A stretch of DNA of 6,904 bases, taken from assembly GCA_964399235.1 (NCBI GenBank), contig CAYNQC010000074.1:1-6904 (forward strand), given 5' to 3'. This stretch comes from DASPPK01 sp964399235 (GTDB lineage: Archaea > Thermoproteota > Bathyarchaeia > Bathyarchaeales > Bathycorpusculaceae). Shown piece after piece: positions 5,719 through 6,904 of the stretch; positions within the stretch are counted from its first letter, which is position 1, and each line of letters opens with the position of its first letter. Under the pieces are notes generated by a model, which saw only the letters and a list, made by a program, of their open reading frames with translations, searched no databases and was not told the origin of the DNA. Both the position numbers and the translations under genes were made by a program.

Positions 5719-6567
5719 ATGTATTCCGAGGAGACGTTTATCGCTCGCCTAATAGGATTTGGACTCAGCGAGAAGGAGGCACGACTCTATTTTCATTTGC
5801 TGAAATATGGGCCAAAGTCCACCGCGCCACTCACTAAGTCGTTGAAAACCTATCGTGAGGACGTTCACCGCACGTTGAGCACTCTCATCGAAAAAGGCAT
5901 GGTGCATCCGTCTCTTGGCGTGCCAACGTTCTACGTTGCAGTGGAGCTCGAAACGGCTCTGGAAAGCGTGCTCAAGAAGCGTGAGAGCGAATTACATGAA
6001 ATGGAAGCCCGCAAGCAGGAGCTTGCTGACCTCTCGACGCACCAGCGATTTAGCCCTTCAAATGAAGTTACGACATTTAAGATCATCAAAAGTCTCGGAG
6101 AACTCGTTAGTGTCACGATTCCCCTCATAAACTCCGCACAGGAAGAACTGCTATTTATCGTTCCACAGGACATCGTAACCGTCGCCTCGCGTTTCGGCAT
6201 AGCTGAAGAAACAAGAAAATTCGTTGAGCGAGGGGGAAATGCGCGAGGAATTACAGACGTTTCCTCCTCCGGGATCGAATTGATGCAAGAGATGCTGGAC
6301 ATTATTGAAGAATTCCGCCATTTCGACCATTATCACGGCATTACATTCTGCGTCGTAGATCGAAAAACGTGCCTGACGGCGATTAACATTGACCTCAGAC
6401 GTCTTTCGCTACATGAACGCGTTGCTGTGCTCTGGAGTGATGACCCCATATATGGTGAATATCTCAGCGCCACATTTGACGTTTTGTGGGGGCAGTCGGT
6501 TCCTGCTGCACAACGCATAAACGAGCTTCAGCAACAACCGCTTCAGCGTGAGGACAAGAGTTTGTGA
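5719..6567 (+). CDS. TrmB-type transcriptional regulator, single winged helix plus PLD-like sensor
   Basis: The 282-residue protein has the standard layout: a winged helix at residues 8-75 (IGFGLSEKEARLYFHLLKYGPKS, then SLKTYREDVHR at 41-51 in the putative recognition segment), a charged linker helix at 76-105 (LKKRESELHEMEARKQEL) likely used for dimerisation, and a sensor from about 118 onward. The sensor shows EELLFIVPQDIVTVASRFGI, FVERGGNARGITD, HYHGITFCVVDRK and LWSDDPIYGEYL. G207-x-T209-x4-D214 keeps the spacing of a phospholipase-D HxKx4D motif without His and Lys. The start is well fixed: an in-frame TAA at 5704-5706 leaves only ATG 5719. No Shine-Dalgarno sequence precedes it; the GAGGAG at codons 3-5 lies inside the gene. 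A 14-base palindrome just upstream suggests autoregulation. Ligand and targets are unknown. Confidence 0.92.
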   Translation: MYSEETFIARLIGFGLSEKEARLYFHLLKYGPKSTAPLTKSLKTYREDVHRTLSTLIEKGMVHPSLGVPTFYVAVELETALESVLKKRESELHEMEARKQELADLSTHQRFSPSNEVTTFKIIKSLGELVSVTIPLINSAQEELLFIVPQDIVTVASRFGIAEETRKFVERGGNARGITDVSSSGIELMQEMLDIIEEFRHFDHYHGITFCVVDRKTCLTAINIDLRRLSLHERVAVLWSDDPIYGEYLSATFDVLWGQSVPAAQRINELQQQPLQREDKSL

Positions 6568-6619
6568 ATGTCTTTTGTCCGTAGGTTTAGAGAGCGGCGT
6601 TCAGGATCAGGAAAAGCCC

Positions 6620-6639
6620 ATTTAATTAAAATTTAATTA
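6620..6639. promoter_or_regulatory. A/T-rich palindrome and 11-base-phased direct repeat, candidate operator
   Basis: TAATTAAA-A-TTTAATTA (6623-6639) is a perfect inverted repeat around A6631. The same stretch reads as two copies of ATTTAATTA at 6620-6628 and 6631-6639, spaced by 11 bases, about one helical turn. It lies 53 bases after the end of the previous gene and 44 bases upstream of the TATA box of the next. It could be an activator or repressor site, or simply A/T-rich promoter DNA, where such symmetry is easier to get by chance. Confidence 0.4.
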
Positions 6640-6682
6640 GACCGTGTCAGCTCAAAAACAAGCGAACCTCTTGTTACACATC

Positions 6683-6690
6683 TTTATAAA
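6683..6690 (+). promoter_or_regulatory. TATA box for the sensor-only gene, leaderless transcript predicted
   Basis: TTTATAAA matches the archaeal TATA consensus well. Its centre is about 27 bases before ATG 6714, so transcription would begin at or within a few bases of the start codon. No Shine-Dalgarno sequence precedes that ATG, which fits leaderless translation, common in archaea. Confidence 0.65.
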
Positions 6691-6713
6691 CTCGCGGGTT
6701 TTATTTTTAGATA

Positions 6714-6904
6714 ATGCCTAAAGGGACAATTATTGGAAGCGTTAGGGATGCGTTAGCTGTAGGGTCAAATATCATTGAATCCGCAAAAAACGAAGTAGTA
6801 TGGCTCCTCCCCCCTGCTCTGGTAGGGTTCGCCGCCCAATACGAGATACCTAACAAGTCAAAAATGCAGATAGCAAACGGAGTCCGTATAAAAAGTATGT
6901 TCCG
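6714..6904 (+). CDS. Stand-alone TrmB-type sensor domain protein lacking a winged helix; 3' end outside window
   Basis: The frame is open from ATG 6714 to the window edge (63 codons plus two bases). An in-frame TAG at 6708-6710 fixes the start. Residues 10-63 align by eye with the sensor of the preceding gene: SAKNEVVWLLPPALVGFAAQYEI against SAQEELLFIVPQDIVTVASRFGI, then KSKMQIANGVRIKSMF against ETRKFVERGGNARGIT. Only about 20 residues (MPKGTIIGSVRDALAVG...) precede this, and they match the end of the linker and the start of the sensor, not a winged helix. The protein therefore cannot bind DNA in the usual TrmB way unless a DNA-binding part lies further downstream. It could sense the same ligand, pair with its neighbours, or act independently. 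The DNA looks more A/T-rich than the operon genes. The remaining sequence is not visible. Confidence 0.8.
   Translation, partial: MPKGTIIGSVRDALAVGSNIIESAKNEVVWLLPPALVGFAAQYEIPNKSKMQIANGVRIKSMF

Noticed and set aside
5685..5820. ATG at 5685 opening a different frame into the start of the 5719 gene.
   Set aside because: It overlaps the real gene out of frame, ends soon after and yields no recognisable protein.
6568..6636. ATG immediately after the stop of the 5719 gene, opening a 22-codon frame.
   Set aside because: Too short, no ribosome site, and it runs into the A/T-rich palindrome; nothing supports translation.
1..6904. Search for CRISPR arrays, insertion sequences, transposases, toxin-antitoxin pairs or defence genes.
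   Set aside because: No regularly spaced repeats, terminal inverted repeats or matching protein motifs were seen. The only long repeat is the intragenic winged-helix block.

Overview
The window reads as archaeal, most likely a methanogen, an anaerobic methane oxidiser or a close euryarchaeal relative. Two adjacent genes look like methanofuran biosynthesis enzymes, a cofactor of archaeal C1 metabolism. They follow three early tetrapyrrole genes, and the rest of the window is filled by TrmB-type winged-helix regulators, an archaea-dominated family. Short A/T-rich TATA-like promoters and at least one apparently leaderless gene agree with this. I cannot name the genus from sequence alone.

Region 1 (1-3807) is a tight plus-strand run of five genes: the 3' end of hemC (porphobilinogen deaminase), cobA (uroporphyrinogen-III C-methyltransferase), hemD (uroporphyrinogen-III synthase), a probable mfnD (ATP-grasp tyramine-glutamate ligase) and a probable mfnF (actin-like-fold enzyme of methanofuran assembly). 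Gaps are 3, overlapping, 19 and 6 bases, so it is very likely one operon. HemC and HemD make uroporphyrinogen III and CobA methylates it to precorrin-2, the branch point to F430, cobamides and siroheme. MfnD and MfnF supply methanofuran. The operon would thus provide two cofactor classes of the same C1 pathway.

Region 2 (3808-4203) is a 396-base gap with a T-rich possible terminator and one plausible small Cys-rich ORF (4002-4175).

Region 3 (4204-6904) is an array of three related regulators on the plus strand. The first (4204-5526) has two winged-helix domains in tandem plus a C-terminal sensor. The second (5719-6567) has the usual single winged helix plus sensor. The third (6714 to the window edge) starts directly in the sensor and has no DNA-binding domain. 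The intergenic spaces hold two clean palindromes, one 11 bases before the second regulator and one upstream of the third, and a well-placed TATA box for the third. The two winged-helix repeats of the first regulator share an 87-base block with only two mismatches inside otherwise diverged domains, which suggests gene conversion. This graded array and its candidate operators are the most interesting part of the window; what it senses and controls cannot be told from the sequence.
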